A DNA stretch of 64,000 nt from Bradyrhizobium sp. Ec3.3 (GCF_000472925.1 NZ_AXAS01000031.1:60019-124018); one strand, 5' to 3'. Positions 1 to 10,076 are shown, numbered from the stretch's first letter. Notes: generated from the sequence alone by a model not told the origin. Translations and numbers: made by a program.

Positions 1-510
1 GCCGATGCCGCCGTCCATCAACTCTATGAGGGCGAGGCGGCTCCCGCGATCGAAGCTGCCTTTCCCGGCACCACAGGGAACGGCAAGGTCGACCGTGCAA
101 AGCTGTCGGCGCGGGTGGTCGGCGATGCCGCGGCGATGAAGCAGCTCGAGCAGATCGTCCATCCGATGCTCGGCGCCTCGCGCGCGCGGTTTTTCGCGGA
201 TGCCGAGGCCAGGAAGGCGCCCGTCGTCGTGCTGGACATCCCGCTGCTGTTTGAGACCGGCGGCGAGAAGCGCGTCGATGCGGTCGTCGTGGTCACGACC
301 TCACCAGAACTTCAGCGCGAGCGCGTGCTGGCGCGCGGCACCATGGATGCCGAAAAACTCGACGCCATCATCGCCAAGCAGACGCCCGATGCCGAGAAGC
401 GCAAGCGGGCCGATTTCGTGGTGGATACCTCGCACGGGCTCGATCCCGTGCGTGCACAGATCAAGCACATCCTGGCCGAGGTCGTTAAGATGCCGCAGCG
501 GCGAAGCTGA
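1..510 (+). CDS. coaE: Dephospho-CoA kinase, 5'-truncated by window edge
   Basis: The last step of coenzyme A synthesis is phosphorylation of the 3'-hydroxyl of dephospho-CoA by ATP. The reading frame is open from base 1 (first residues ADAAVHQLY), so the N-terminal P-loop lies upstream of the window. The visible part has the family signature D-A-x-V-H-x-LY, the HPML segment and the core VLDIPLLFETG followed by a lid-region RV. About 169 residues are seen. The internal ATG at 115 is not the start. dnaQ follows 29 bases downstream on the same strand. The coaE-dnaQ-secB neighbourhood is common in Rhizobiales. Confidence 0.93.
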   Translation, partial: ADAAVHQLYEGEAAPAIEAAFPGTTGNGKVDRAKLSARVVGDAAAMKQLEQIVHPMLGASRARFFADAEARKAPVVVLDIPLLFETGGEKRVDAVVVVTTSPELQRERVLARGTMDAEKLDAIIAKQTPDAEKRKRADFVVDTSHGLDPVRAQIKHILAEVVKMPQRRS

Positions 511-539
511 TTCGCTCATCTGACCGGCTCCTGAAGAAT

Positions 540-1253
540 ATGCGCGAAATCGTTCTCGACACTGAAACCACCGGCCTTGATCCCCTGCGCGGCGACCGCC
601 TGGTCGAAATCGGCTGCGTTGAGATCTTCAATCGCATGCCCACGGGGCAGACCTTTCACCGCTACATCAATCCTGAAAGGGACATGCCGGCGGAAGCCTT
701 TGCGGTGCACGGCCTGTCGAGCGAGTTTCTCGCGACCAAGCCGCTGTTTCACGAGGTCGTTGACGAGTTCCTGGAATTCATCGGCGATGCGCCGCTGGTG
801 ATCCACAACGCCTCGTTCGACATCAGCTTCATCAATGCCGAGCTCGACCGCATCAAGCGCGCCGCGATCCCGCGCGAGCGGCTGGTCGACACGCTCCTGT
901 TGGCGCGGCGCAAGCATCCCGGCGTGTCGAACCGGCTCGATGATCTCTGCTCGCGCTATGCGATCGACAATTCCCACCGCACCAAGCACGGTGCGTTGCT
1001 CGACTCCGAGCTGCTCGCGGAAGTCTATGTCGATTTGATCGGCGCCCGGCAGTCGCAGCTCATCCTGGCATCTGACGCCGAGGAAATCCGCGTCGGGGCG
1101 AGTGGCGATGCACCGCGGCGGCAGCGGCCGGCACCGCTGGCCCCACGCGTCAGCGAGGCGGAGCGCGAGGCCCATCGGGCCTTCATTGCGACGATGGGTG
1201 AAAAGGCGATCTGGAACGAGTATCTCGCCCAGCCGGCAGCAAGTCCGACCTAA
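540..1253 (+). CDS. dnaQ: DNA polymerase III epsilon subunit (3'-5' exonuclease)
   Basis: Proofreading exonuclease of the replicative polymerase, 237 residues, a normal length. Exo I is DTETTG (Asp7, Glu9), Exo II is HNASFD (Asp94) and Exo III is of the epsilon type with His150 and Asp155 in HGALLD, so all four acidic residues and the histidine are present. The C-terminal tail of about 65 residues, after residue 170, is the part expected to reach the polymerase alpha subunit. The ATG at 540 sits after a weak GAAG ribosome site. It probably shares a transcript with coaE. A palindromic repeat closes the gap to the convergent secB. Confidence 0.95.
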   Translation: MREIVLDTETTGLDPLRGDRLVEIGCVEIFNRMPTGQTFHRYINPERDMPAEAFAVHGLSSEFLATKPLFHEVVDEFLEFIGDAPLVIHNASFDISFINAELDRIKRAAIPRERLVDTLLLARRKHPGVSNRLDDLCSRYAIDNSHRTKHGALLDSELLAEVYVDLIGARQSQLILASDAEEIRVGASGDAPRRQRPAPLAPRVSEAEREAHRAFIATMGEKAIWNEYLAQPAASPT

Positions 1254-1298
1254 CTAGACCCTGATGAGATGAGGTCTGGTGGCCGCGGCGGAAGTGCG

Positions 1299-1455
1299 CT
1301 CTCCCGCTTGCGGGAGAGGGTGTTTCCGCAATCGACACTCCCGATGTGGAGAAAGCCCCCACCCGGCGCTTCGCCATAGCCGAGGCTTTGCCTCGGCGTT
1401 TTTTAAGAGGACGGCCGCCGAAGGCGGCCTGTGCCTCCCCCGCAAGCGGGAGAGG
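1299..1455. repeat. Palindromic intergenic element, family E copy 1
   Basis: A compound element fills the gap between convergent dnaQ and secB. It starts with a near-perfect hairpin CTCTCCCGC/GCGGGAGAG at 1299-1318, contains a GCCGAGG/CCTCGGC stem near 1380-1404 followed by a T-rich run, a GGCCGCC/GGCGGCC stem near 1414-1431, and closes with a CGCAAGCGGGAGAGG arm. Related copies lie at 5239-5404 and 31130-31249. The GC stem followed by TTTTTT near 1405 could work as a terminator for dnaQ. Confidence 0.8.
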
Positions 1456-1516
1456 TTGCATCGAGCCCGTGGCTAGTCGTTCCAACCAAGAGCCATCATT
1501 ATTAATTAGACCTGAC

Positions 1517-1999
1517 TCAGCTCGGCTTGACCTGACCCTGGGCGGCCATTTGTCGCTCCATGTTCTGCCGGTAGAGACCGACGAAGTCGACCGGATCCAG
1601 CATCAGCGGCGGGAACCCGCCGTCGCGCACGGCGGTGGCGATGATCTCGCGGGCGAACGGGAACAACAGCCGCGGGCATTCGATCATGACCAGCGGATGC
1701 AGGTTTTCCTGCGGCACATTGACGATGCGGAACACGCCGGCATAGGCGAGCTCGAAGGAGAACATCACCTTGCCCGCGGTCTCGGCCTTGCCTTCGACCG
1801 ACAACACGACCTCGTACTCGTGTTCCGAGAGGTTGTTGGCATTGACGTTGATCTGGATGTTGATCTGGGGCTGCTGGCTCTGCGGCTGCAACGAGGTCGG
1901 GGCGTTCGGATTCTCGAACGACAGATCCTTGGTGTATTGCGCCAGCACGTTGAGCTGCGGAGCCTGGCCTGCCTCGGGGGTGCCGTTTCCGTTGGTCAT
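1517..1999 (-). CDS. secB: Protein-export chaperone SecB
   Basis: SecB is a cytosolic tetrameric chaperone that keeps preproteins unfolded and hands them to SecA. The 160-residue protein is of normal length. It has the conserved beta-strand core with QYTKDLSFENPNAP near the N-terminus, the CPRLLFPFAREI segment and the PLMLDPVDFVGLY region near the C-terminus. The ATG at 1999 is preceded by AAGGAG at good spacing. It is transcribed towards dnaQ and divergently from the Tim44-like gene. Confidence 0.96.
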   Translation of the reverse strand: MTNGNGTPEAGQAPQLNVLAQYTKDLSFENPNAPTSLQPQSQQPQINIQINVNANNLSEHEYEVVLSVEGKAETAGKVMFSFELAYAGVFRIVNVPQENLHPLVMIECPRLLFPFAREIIATAVRDGGFPPLMLDPVDFVGLYRQNMERQMAAQGQVKPS

Positions 2000-2397
2000 G
2001 AAAATGTCTCCTTACCCGAATGGGCCTGATATCGCGGCCGGTTGGCTAACATAGGCCTGCCTCGTTCCACAAGGACGAAGGGCCCCGGATTCGGCCGCCT
2101 GGCAGTGTCGAAAAGGGTGGCCTTTTACCCATTCTGGCCCAACGGAGTACTTCTTAAACGATTGAAGATGCGCGATTTCCAGTCAGGATCCGATTTCCCC
2201 TTAAGGATAAAACGCGCTACAATTCGCGCTGTGCCAAAAGGCGCCATTGGCCGGGCAAGATTTCGTGCCTACATCGCTTGGATCTGAAGCGGACCTAAAA
2301 AGGTGATGTGACTTGCCGTTCCTGTGTGGAACGGTTGACTGGCCGGACTGATTTTCCCGGCGAAGACCCTGAGCAGAGACCAGAGAGCGAACACGAC
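2000..2397. other. Divergent intergenic region secB / Tim44-like gene
   Basis: About 400 bases lie between the divergent secB and Tim44-like starts. The segment around 2140-2240 is less GC-rich than its surroundings and probably carries the promoters of both genes. I could not identify a convincing operator, riboswitch or small gene. A short open frame from 2042 starts with TTG and matches nothing I know. Confidence 0.5.
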
Positions 2398-3102
2398 GTG
2401 GATATCTACACCATCATCTTCCTAGCGTTGGCGGTCTTCATTTTCCTGCGCCTGCGCAGCGTGCTCGGGCAGCGGACCGGCAATGAGCGGCCTCCGTTCG
2501 ACCGCACCGCCCGCAATGCGCTCCAGGGTGCCCAGGACAAGAACGTCGTGACCATGCCGGGCAAGGTGATCGATCAGGCTCCGCTGGCGCCGACCGCCGA
2601 CGTCACGCAGCCTGCCGACCGCTGGAAAGGACTGACTGAACCCGGCACTGCGCTGGGCCAGGGGCTGGACGCGATCGTCGAGAAGGACTCGTCCTTCGAT
2701 CCGCGCCACTTCCTGTCCGGCGCCCGCAGCGCCTATGAGATGATCGTGCTCGCCTTTGCCAATGGCGATCGCCGGTCGCTGCGCGACCTCTTGTCCTCCG
2801 AAGTGTTCGAGAGCTTCGACGCCGCGATCAAGGACCGCGAGAAGAACGAGCAGAAGACCGAGACGCGCTTCGTCTCGATCGACAAGGCCGAGCTGGTCGG
2901 CGCCGAGATGCGCGACCGCACCGCGCAGCTCACCGTTCGCTTCGTCTCGCAGATGATTTCGGTCACGCGCGACAGGGCCGGCAACATCGTCGACGGGAAT
3001 GCCGACAAGGTCGCCGACATCACCGACATCTGGACCTTCGCCCGCGACACCACCTCTCGCGATCCGAACTGGAAGCTGGTTGGCACCGGAAGCGCGCATT
3101 AA
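2398..3102 (+). CDS. Tim44-like domain protein, membrane-anchored
   Basis: The N-terminus from GTG 2398 reads VDIYTIIFLALAVFIFLRLR, a single membrane anchor, followed by a variable linker and a Tim44-like domain from about residue 95 to 230 (SAYEMIVLAFANGDRRSLRDLLS is split here by its conserved FANGD and LLS motifs). Bacterial Tim44-like proteins (TimA in Caulobacter) are inner-membrane proteins of unclear role, related to the mitochondrial import motor subunit. I chose GTG 2398 rather than the upstream GTG 2308 because the protein then starts with the usual anchor. The stop overlaps the likely mltA start, which suggests coupling. Confidence 0.85.
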   Translation: MDIYTIIFLALAVFIFLRLRSVLGQRTGNERPPFDRTARNALQGAQDKNVVTMPGKVIDQAPLAPTADVTQPADRWKGLTEPGTALGQGLDAIVEKDSSFDPRHFLSGARSAYEMIVLAFANGDRRSLRDLLSSEVFESFDAAIKDREKNEQKTETRFVSIDKAELVGAEMRDRTAQLTVRFVSQMISVTRDRAGNIVDGNADKVADITDIWTFARDTTSRDPNWKLVGTGSAH

Positions 3103-4621
3103 GGCAGCCCTGACAAATTGCGCGACGGCGCTGTGCGCAGGTGCCGTCGCGCTGTCGTCGTTTTCGCTCGGCGCTGAAGCGGCGCGCCGCCATCACTACA
3201 GCCGCAGTGCTCCCGAGATCGCCGCCCCACCACCGCGGGCGTTGCCCTACCCTCAGCTCGCGTTGCCGTTCGAGATTCCCGGCGCGCAATATCTGCCGCT
3301 TGCCTGGTCCGAGGTGGCCGGCTGGAGCGATGACGATCATCTCGCGGCCTACAAGGCGTTTCGCGCGAGCTGCAAATCGATCGCCGCGCAGCAGCCGGCG
3401 GTCGTCGAGCCGAAGGCGATCGGCGGCTCGCTTGGCCAGCCGTGCAAAATCGCCAAGTCGCTCGACCTTTCCGACGAGAGCAAAGCCAAGGCGTTTTTCG
3501 AAGAGCATTTTTCGCCGCTACGGATCTCGCGGCTCGGCGAGGCCGACGGCTTCGTGACCGGCTATTACGAGCCGGTGCTCGACGGCTCGCACGTCCAGAC
3601 CGACGTCTACAACGTCCCGGTCTATCGCCGCCCCTCGAACCTGTTCGTGCGCGGCTTCAAGCAGGATGCGCTGAGCCTGCCCAACAAGGGCCCGGTGTAC
3701 CGCAAGATCGGCCGCCGCAAGCTCGTGCCCTATTACGATCGCGGCGAGATCGAGGATGGCGCGATCGCCGGCCGCGGCCTCGAGCTCTGCTGGCTCAAGG
3801 ATCCGACCGACCTCCTGTTCGCGCAGATCCAGGGTTCGGCGCGGATCAAATTCGACGACGGCTCGACGATCCGGATCAACTACGACGCCTATAACGGCTA
3901 TCCCTATACGGCGGTCGGACGCATCCTGATCGAGCGCGGCATCATCCCGAAAGAGGAGATGTCGATGCAGAAGATCAGAGAGTGGATGGCGCAAAACCCC
4001 GATGGCGCCAAGGAGCTCCGCCGCCAGAACCGCTCCTACATCTTCTTCCGCCAGGTCAATCTGTCCGACAAGGACGAGGCGGTCGGGGCGCAGGGCATTC
4101 CGCTGACGGCGGGCCGATCGATTGCGGTCGACAAATCGCTGCATGTCTATGGCACGCCGTTCTTCATCGAGGGTGAGCTGCCGATCGACTCCGAGAAATC
4201 GAAGACGCCGTTCCATCGCCTGATGATCGCGCAGGACACCGGGTCGGCGATCATCGGCCCCGCGCGCGCCGACCTCTATTTCGGCGCCGGCCAGGAAGCC
4301 GGCCGCGTCTCGGGCCGGCTGCGCCACAACATGCATTTCGTGATGCTGGTGCCCAAAAGCCTCGATCCCGTCGCGCGCGGTTCGAGGCTGCCCCTACCCG
4401 ATCCGCGGCCGTCGGCGAAGATCGCAAAGCTGTTTCCACAACCAGATCAGGCGAAACCCGTTGAATCTGGGAAAGCTGGCGCGGCGTCAGCCACCGTGTC
4501 ACAAGCCAGGGATGCCACCGTCGCGGTGGCGAGCCCCGTGCCGCTGCCGGAGCCGCGTCCCGCCATCAAGCCCGTTCGCGAGCAGCGCAAGCACGTGCGC
4601 CGTCGTACCAGCCCGCAATGA
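3080..4621 (+). CDS. mltA: Membrane-bound lytic murein transglycosylase A
   Basis: Cleaves the MurNAc-GlcNAc bond of peptidoglycan to give 1,6-anhydro products. About 513 residues from TTG 3080. A signal-like segment (residues about 10-33, ending GAEAA) is followed by the MltA domain (GFVTGYYEP, FAQIQGSA, YTAVGRILI) and the C-terminal 3D domain with the acidic motif DTGSAI...DLYFG (Asp near residues 386 and 398). After that comes a proline-rich basic tail. The start is uncertain: the frame is open to ATG 2999 inside the Tim44 gene, but only TTG 3080 gives a sensible signal peptide. It overlaps the upstream gene by 23 bases and the next gene by 4. Confidence 0.9.
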   Translation: MAPEARIKAALTNCATALCAGAVALSSFSLGAEAARRHHYSRSAPEIAAPPPRALPYPQLALPFEIPGAQYLPLAWSEVAGWSDDDHLAAYKAFRASCKSIAAQQPAVVEPKAIGGSLGQPCKIAKSLDLSDESKAKAFFEEHFSPLRISRLGEADGFVTGYYEPVLDGSHVQTDVYNVPVYRRPSNLFVRGFKQDALSLPNKGPVYRKIGRRKLVPYYDRGEIEDGAIAGRGLELCWLKDPTDLLFAQIQGSARIKFDDGSTIRINYDAYNGYPYTAVGRILIERGIIPKEEMSMQKIREWMAQNPDGAKELRRQNRSYIFFRQVNLSDKDEAVGAQGIPLTAGRSIAVDKSLHVYGTPFFIEGELPIDSEKSKTPFHRLMIAQDTGSAIIGPARADLYFGAGQEAGRVSGRLRHNMHFVMLVPKSLDPVARGSRLPLPDPRPSAKIAKLFPQPDQAKPVESGKAGAASATVSQARDATVAVASPVPLPEPRPAIKPVREQRKHVRRRTSPQ

Positions 4622-5208
4622 AGCGATCGTCCCGTCCGCCTGTCCTGGACCCGCCGCCCTCGCCCCGCCGTCGCGCGCTCAGCGAAGACGAGCGCGCGCT
4701 GTGGGACACGGTTGCGAAGCAGGTCAAGCCGCTTCGAAAACTTCGGGTGACGAAGGCGGAGGCGGCGGCGCGCGCCGAAGTTTTGCCGGCTGCGCCTGCC
4801 GCAAAGCATCCAGTGCCCGCAAGGCCGATTGTCCCCGCGCCGGCTCCCCGCGTGATGAAGCCCGCCGTCCCGCCTTTGGCGCCGCTCGGCAAGCGCGAGC
4901 GCGCAAAACTGTCGCGCGGCCGCAGCGAGATCGACGCGCGGCTTGATCTGCACGGCATGACCCAGATGCGCGCCCATCGCGCGCTCTCAGGCTTCATCCA
5001 GCGCGCCCATCACGACGGCCTGACCTTCGTGCTCGTCGTCACCGGCAAGGGAAGGACCGGCGGCGAAAGCGGCGTGCTCCGCCGCCAGGTGCCGGAATGG
5101 CTGAGCCTGCCGGAATTCCGTGCCTTTGTCGTTGGATTCGAGGAAGCCCATATCGGCCATGGCGGCGAGGGCGCGCTTTACGTGCGAATTCGCCGGGCGA
5201 GATGTTAG
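4618..5208 (+). CDS. Smr/MutS2-type domain protein
   Basis: 196 residues. The first 100 are basic and proline/alanine-rich. The Smr domain follows with LDLHGMT at 109-115 and TGKG at 142-145, then the GEGALYVRIRR ending. Stand-alone Smr proteins are endonuclease-like and act on branched DNA or RNA; the exact substrate here is unknown. The ATG overlaps the mltA stop (ATGA), indicating translational coupling in the Tim44-mltA-smr group. A family E palindrome follows. Confidence 0.88.
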   Translation: MKRSSRPPVLDPPPSPRRRALSEDERALWDTVAKQVKPLRKLRVTKAEAAARAEVLPAAPAAKHPVPARPIVPAPAPRVMKPAVPPLAPLGKRERAKLSRGRSEIDARLDLHGMTQMRAHRALSGFIQRAHHDGLTFVLVVTGKGRTGGESGVLRRQVPEWLSLPEFRAFVVGFEEAHIGHGGEGALYVRIRRARC

Positions 5209-5238
5209 AGAACTCGATTTGGCCGCGGGCTCCCCTAA

Positions 5239-5404
5239 CCTCTCCCGCTTGGCGCGCCGAAGGCGCGGGTGAGGGCTCTCTCCGCATCGGGAGTGCCCCA
5301 TTGCGGAAACACCCTCTCCCATAGCCGATGCTTCGCATCGGCGTTCTTTTTCTAAGAACGGCGGCCGTAGGCCGCCTACGCCTCTCCCGCTAGCGGGAGA
5401 GGGA
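5239..5404. repeat. Palindromic intergenic element, family E copy 2
   Basis: Same layout as the 1299-1455 element: an opening CCTCTCCCGCTTG arm, GGCGC stems, the sentence-like conserved middle GAAACACCCTCTCCCATAGCC, a GCCGATGC/GCATCGGC stem followed by TTCTTTTTCT, a GGCGGCC/GGCCGCC stem, and a closing CTCTCCCGCTAGCGGGAGAGG hairpin. It lies between the convergent smr and membrane protein genes. Confidence 0.8.
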
Positions 5405-5438
5405 GCGCACCTCCACAGCGGCTGCTGGCAGTGAATCT

Positions 5439-6563
5439 TCAGAACGGCCGCACGATTCCGACGCGCGGGATCAGGGTGATGATTAGCCCGAAGATGTTCG
5501 TCTTGCGATCCTCGGTCGGGATCGGCGGCACTTCCCGCTTGGACGGTAGCATCTTCACCGCGTGCAGGATCAGGAACATGCAGACCGCCCAGTTCGAGAT
5601 CCAGCGCGAATAGTCGAACACCATCGCGAACATCACGACATAGGCGAGGCTGACGCCAGCGATGCCTGCGATGACAAGACGCCGGTGCGTCTCATCGGCG
5701 AGCGCGCGGATCAGGTTCGCAAGATAGCGCCAGAGCGGCGTGTGCAGCCAGATCAGCAGCGCAAACACGGGCACGCCGAGAATGTTGTGGGGCATGCGGC
5801 CCCAGGTGTCCGCAAGCTCCTTCGAAAGCGGCTGGTACCAGATGTAGCTGAATTGCAGGAGATCGGTACGCGACGGATCGGCCATCCGGCCCTTGAGGTA
5901 CGCGACGAAATCCGCCTCCGGTATCGGCATCGTTCCGAGGAATTGCGCGGCCAAGAACAGCGCACCGACGCAGAGCAGCGCCGCGAGGCCGAACGCGACG
6001 TTCGCGCGATTGATGCCGTGCCCGAGATAGTGCCTGACGACGACGATCATGATGATCGTCGGCACGTACATCAAGAGATGAATGTGGTGGATCAGGATCA
6101 GCACGATCGCGAACAGGGCAGCCAGCGCGACATAGAGGATCGAGCGCGCCGGGATCAGCAGCAGCACGATCGCGAGCGCACAGCCATAGATGTCGAAATG
6201 GCCGAGCGTGTGCATGAAATTCTTCAGGAAGAACGGCGAGCCCGCGATGAACACGAACAACGGCAGGGTCTTCTCGTTGAGACCGAACACCTTGCGGAAC
6301 AGCTGAACCAACAAAGCGAGTGTGACGAGCCATGTCACCCCGCCAAGCGCAAACACCAGCCACACCGGCACCTTCGCCGTGAACAGCGCAATGATGGCGC
6401 CGATCAGCGCGCGCTTGATGAAGCCGAAATGATAGTCGACGAGCAGGTGGATATAGGGGACGTAAGGCGGCAGCAGGATTTTATGGATGAACACGCCGGC
6501 GATCACGAAGACGTTGATCGCGAGCAACAGGCGCCAGGGATTTTGCCAAAGGCTAGCGCGCAC
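5439..6563 (-). CDS. Polytopic membrane protein of unknown function
   Basis: 374 residues with about nine or ten hydrophobic helices spread along the whole length (for example residues 11-32, 57-100, 120-165, 190-215, 265-285, 300-350). Conserved-looking loop features include GHFDIYG near residue 121, HHIHLLMY near 160 and a periplasm- or cytosol-facing acidic loop around 220-260 (PIPEADF, DPSRTDLLQF). The general shape resembles membrane-embedded glycosyltransferase or polysaccharide enzymes, but I cannot name the family. No operon partner; a D-type repeat separates it from hslU. Confidence 0.7.
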   Translation of the reverse strand: MRASLWQNPWRLLLAINVFVIAGVFIHKILLPPYVPYIHLLVDYHFGFIKRALIGAIIALFTAKVPVWLVFALGGVTWLVTLALLVQLFRKVFGLNEKTLPLFVFIAGSPFFLKNFMHTLGHFDIYGCALAIVLLLIPARSILYVALAALFAIVLILIHHIHLLMYVPTIIMIVVVRHYLGHGINRANVAFGLAALLCVGALFLAAQFLGTMPIPEADFVAYLKGRMADPSRTDLLQFSYIWYQPLSKELADTWGRMPHNILGVPVFALLIWLHTPLWRYLANLIRALADETHRRLVIAGIAGVSLAYVVMFAMVFDYSRWISNWAVCMFLILHAVKMLPSKREVPPIPTEDRKTNIFGLIITLIPRVGIVRPF

Positions 6564-6594
6564 AGCGCACCTGCGCTGCGGACATTACCTCCGC

Positions 6595-6761
6595 CGTCGT
6601 CCCGGACAAGCGAGCTCCTGGCAACGCGCAGCGTTGTCCAGAGCGAGCGCAGATCCGGGACCCATAACCACAGGAGGTCGTTTGAGCCGAGATTGGGGCC
6701 GCCATCTGTATCAACAATAAGCGCTCGGGGTAATGGGTCCTGGCTTTCGCCAGGACGACGG
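6595..6761. repeat. Inverted-repeat element, family D copy 1
   Basis: Begins with CGTCGTCCCGG and ends with the arm ATGGGTCCTGGC...GCCAGGACGACG (6733-6761). A GACCCATAACCACAGG segment sits inside at about 6659-6674. The same end modules recur at 61047-61175 and 63779-63895. It lies between the two minus-strand genes 5439-6563 and hslU. Confidence 0.75.
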
Positions 6762-6788
6762 CCCGATAGATAGCGGACTGGCCGGAAA

Positions 6789-8093
<1,305 letters not shown>

Positions 8094-8146
8094 GGGACCT
8101 TAGCTAGGGTCAGAAACCGGCCGGGACAAGCCGCAATTTGGTGGGG

Positions 8147-8779
8147 TCAGATGATCGGCGGACCGGATTGCCATTGTTTCACGGCCTCGATCGGATGGAC
8201 CAGCATCAGAATATTAAGCGTCAGATTGTCGCGAATGTGGAGCGCCATCATGATCTCGAAAACGAGCCCGATCAGCACCGTGGCCTTGACCGGCAGAACA
8301 CGCGCCGCGAGGAAGCCGAGCACCATGAACAGCGTGTCTGAGACCGAGTTGACGATGCTGTCGCCGTAATAGTCCAGCGAGATCGTGCCGGCGCGATAGC
8401 GCTCGATGATGAAGGGCGAGTTCTCGACGATCTCCCAGCTGCCTTCGATCAGCATGGCGATGATCAGCCGCGCCGGCCAAGACAAGCTTAAAAAATTGAG
8501 CTGGAAGAACGGCAGGCGCGCGAACAGCAGCCAGGTCAATCCGTAGAACAGGAAGCCATGGAGGATGTGGGAGAAGCTGTACCAGTCGGCGATGTGCTGG
8601 GAATTCTCCGAGCTGTTCACCACGCCGTGCCAGAGCTTGACATAGCCGCAGGTGCAGATCGGCACCCGGCCCATGGCAAACAGGATCGAGGCCTGCAGCG
8701 CCAGCAGCGAGAGCGCGAGGCCGATCCAGTAGATCGGTGGAACCGCCGTCTTGATGGTATGGGTTGGCGCTGGAGTCAT
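8147..8779 (-). CDS. DUF2585 / UPF0314 membrane protein
   Basis: 210 residues with about five membrane helices. The features WHGVVNSSENSQHIADWYS and EGSWEIVENSPFII, plus DYYGDSIVNSVSD, are the diagnostic blocks of the UPF0314 family, which is found mostly in alphaproteobacteria and has no established function. Its ATG overlaps the stop of the acetyltransferase gene by 4 bases, so the two are probably translated together. Position between hslV and hslU suggests co-expression with the protease. Confidence 0.88.
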   Translation of the reverse strand: MTPAPTHTIKTAVPPIYWIGLALSLLALQASILFAMGRVPICTCGYVKLWHGVVNSSENSQHIADWYSFSHILHGFLFYGLTWLLFARLPFFQLNFLSLSWPARLIIAMLIEGSWEIVENSPFIIERYRAGTISLDYYGDSIVNSVSDTLFMVLGFLAARVLPVKATVLIGLVFEIMMALHIRDNLTLNILMLVHPIEAVKQWQSGPPII

Positions 8780-9261
8780 GGATTGCGCATCATCAGCAAC
8801 GATGGCCCGTCGGGTGTCTCCACCATGCCAACTCTCTCGAAACCCGCTTTTTCATAGGTGCGTACGGCGCGATAGTTCAGCGGATCGGGGTCGGTCACTA
8901 TGCGCGGCAGCCCTTGCCGCAGCTTCTCATCGACGAACTGCCGGATGAACGATGAGCCGTGCCCGCGCCCGATCATGTCGGCTTCACCGATGAACTGATC
9001 GATCCCACGCGTACCCTCCGGCTGCGGCCCAAAGCCCGTATTCCATGCGGTCAGGCTGTAGCACTGAAGATAGCCGAACGGCCGGCCGCCAGCCAACACG
9101 ATGAACTGGTCCATCGCAGGCTCGATGAGGTCACCGCTCACGAGCGCAAATTGCTCGTCCGGATCGCCCCACCATTCCCGCACATGGGCCTCTTTCAGCC
9201 ACCGCAGGATCAGCGGCAGATCGGCCGCTGTCATGGGGCGGAAGGCGTAGGCCGGCGCCAC
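8776..9261 (-). CDS. GNAT family acetyltransferase
   Basis: 161 residues covering one GNAT fold. The acetyl-CoA-binding motif is IGRGHGSSFIRQF (about residues 96-108), preceded by IDQFIGEADM and followed by DPDPLNYRAVRTYEKAGF, the classical motif A/B arrangement of the AAC(6')/RimJ type. The closest look is to AAC(6')-Ib-like proteins, but the substrate cannot be told from sequence alone and resistance should not be assumed. It begins 3 bases after the hslV stop. Confidence 0.85.
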   Translation of the reverse strand: MAPAYAFRPMTAADLPLILRWLKEAHVREWWGDPDEQFALVSGDLIEPAMDQFIVLAGGRPFGYLQCYSLTAWNTGFGPQPEGTRGIDQFIGEADMIGRGHGSSFIRQFVDEKLRQGLPRIVTDPDPLNYRAVRTYEKAGFERVGMVETPDGPSLLMMRNP

Positions 9262-9264
9262 TGG

Positions 9265-9822
9265 CTAGCCGCTCGACAGGCTTTCGATCGTCACGTTGCG
9301 GTTGGTGTAGACGCAGATGTCGGCGGCGATGTCGAGCGAGCGGCGGACGATGGTCTCGGCGTCCTTGTCGGTGTCGAGCAGGGCGCGGGCCGCCGCCAGC
9401 GCGTAGTTGCCGCCCGAGCCGATCGCCATCACGCCGGCCTCGGGCTCCAGCACATCGCCGGTCCCGGTCAGGACCAGGGAGACGTCCTTGTCGGCCACGA
9501 TCATCATGGCCTCGAGCCGCCGCAGATACCTGTCGGTGCGCCAGTCCTTGGCGAGCTCGACCGCGGCCCGGGTCAGCTGCCCCGGATATTGCTCGAGCTT
9601 GCTCTCCAGCCGCTCGAACAGGGTGAAGGCGTCGGCGGTCGCACCCGCAAAACCGCCGATCACGTCGCCCTTGCCGAGCTTGCGGACCTTTTTGGCGTTG
9701 GACTTGATCACCGTCTGGCCGATCGAGACCTGGCCGTCGCCGCCGACCACCACCCTGCCGCCCTTGCGGACGGTTACGATCGTCGTGCCGTGCCAGACCG
9801 AGCTGTTCTGGGAATCCTGCAT
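9265..9822 (-). CDS. hslV: ATP-dependent protease peptidase subunit HslV
   Basis: Threonine peptidase of the HslUV complex, 185 residues from ATG 9822. The propeptide ends at HG and the catalytic nucleophile is Thr13 (GTTIVTVRK). GDGQVSIG, KKVRKL and GGFAGATADAF are the conserved proteasome-beta blocks. The frame is open upstream to 9882 but the longer N-terminus lacks family similarity. It is divergent from hisB. A stretch in its upstream region could hold a heat-shock promoter but I found no convincing one. Confidence 0.96.
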   Translation of the reverse strand: MQDSQNSSVWHGTTIVTVRKGGRVVVGGDGQVSIGQTVIKSNAKKVRKLGKGDVIGGFAGATADAFTLFERLESKLEQYPGQLTRAAVELAKDWRTDRYLRRLEAMMIVADKDVSLVLTGTGDVLEPEAGVMAIGSGGNYALAAARALLDTDKDAETIVRRSLDIAADICVYTNRNVTIESLSSG

Positions 9823-10002
9823 GAAGTACCTCGTTGTCCGGCCTGATTTAGGCGGTCCGGTCCGAGGGCACAACCGGCGCACAACGGGCCACTCCGGTCC
9901 TAAATTCGCTCACCATAGGCCGAAGTAGAGCCCCGCCAGGAGCATCCCGCAGTAGCGAAGGCGTCATTTGGCTGTTAAAAGACCGCCGTTTTCGGCCCAA
10001 GC

Positions 10003-10076
10003 GAGCATGATCCGGAAAAGTGGACGCCGGTTTTCCCTCGCGACAAACGCGGAGCGTTTGCGCGGAGATCATGCTC
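10003..10076. repeat. GAGCATGATCC palindromic element, copy A1 (short 5' module, long 3' module)
   Basis: Outer arms GAGCATGATCC and GGAGATCATGCTC enclose an inner CGGTTTTCCCTCGCGACAA block and a CGCGGAGCGTTTGCGCG stem. It ends 24 bases before the hisB start, so it should be part of the hisB leader transcript. Three related copies are at 13866-13935, 22198-22294 and 50749-50824. Confidence 0.85.

Noticed and set aside
2042..2287. 81-codon frame between secB and the Tim44-like gene
   Set aside because: TTG start, no ribosome site, no recognisable fold; region more likely carries promoters.
5562..6773. 403-codon plus-strand open frame opposite the membrane protein gene
   Set aside because: Composition is rich in Arg, Asp, His and Gln, typical of antisense of a hydrophobic protein in GC-rich DNA; the minus strand gives a coherent membrane protein.
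8776..9261. Aminoglycoside resistance gene
   Set aside because: The fold resembles AAC(6') enzymes, but GNAT substrates cannot be inferred from this level of similarity and the context is housekeeping.
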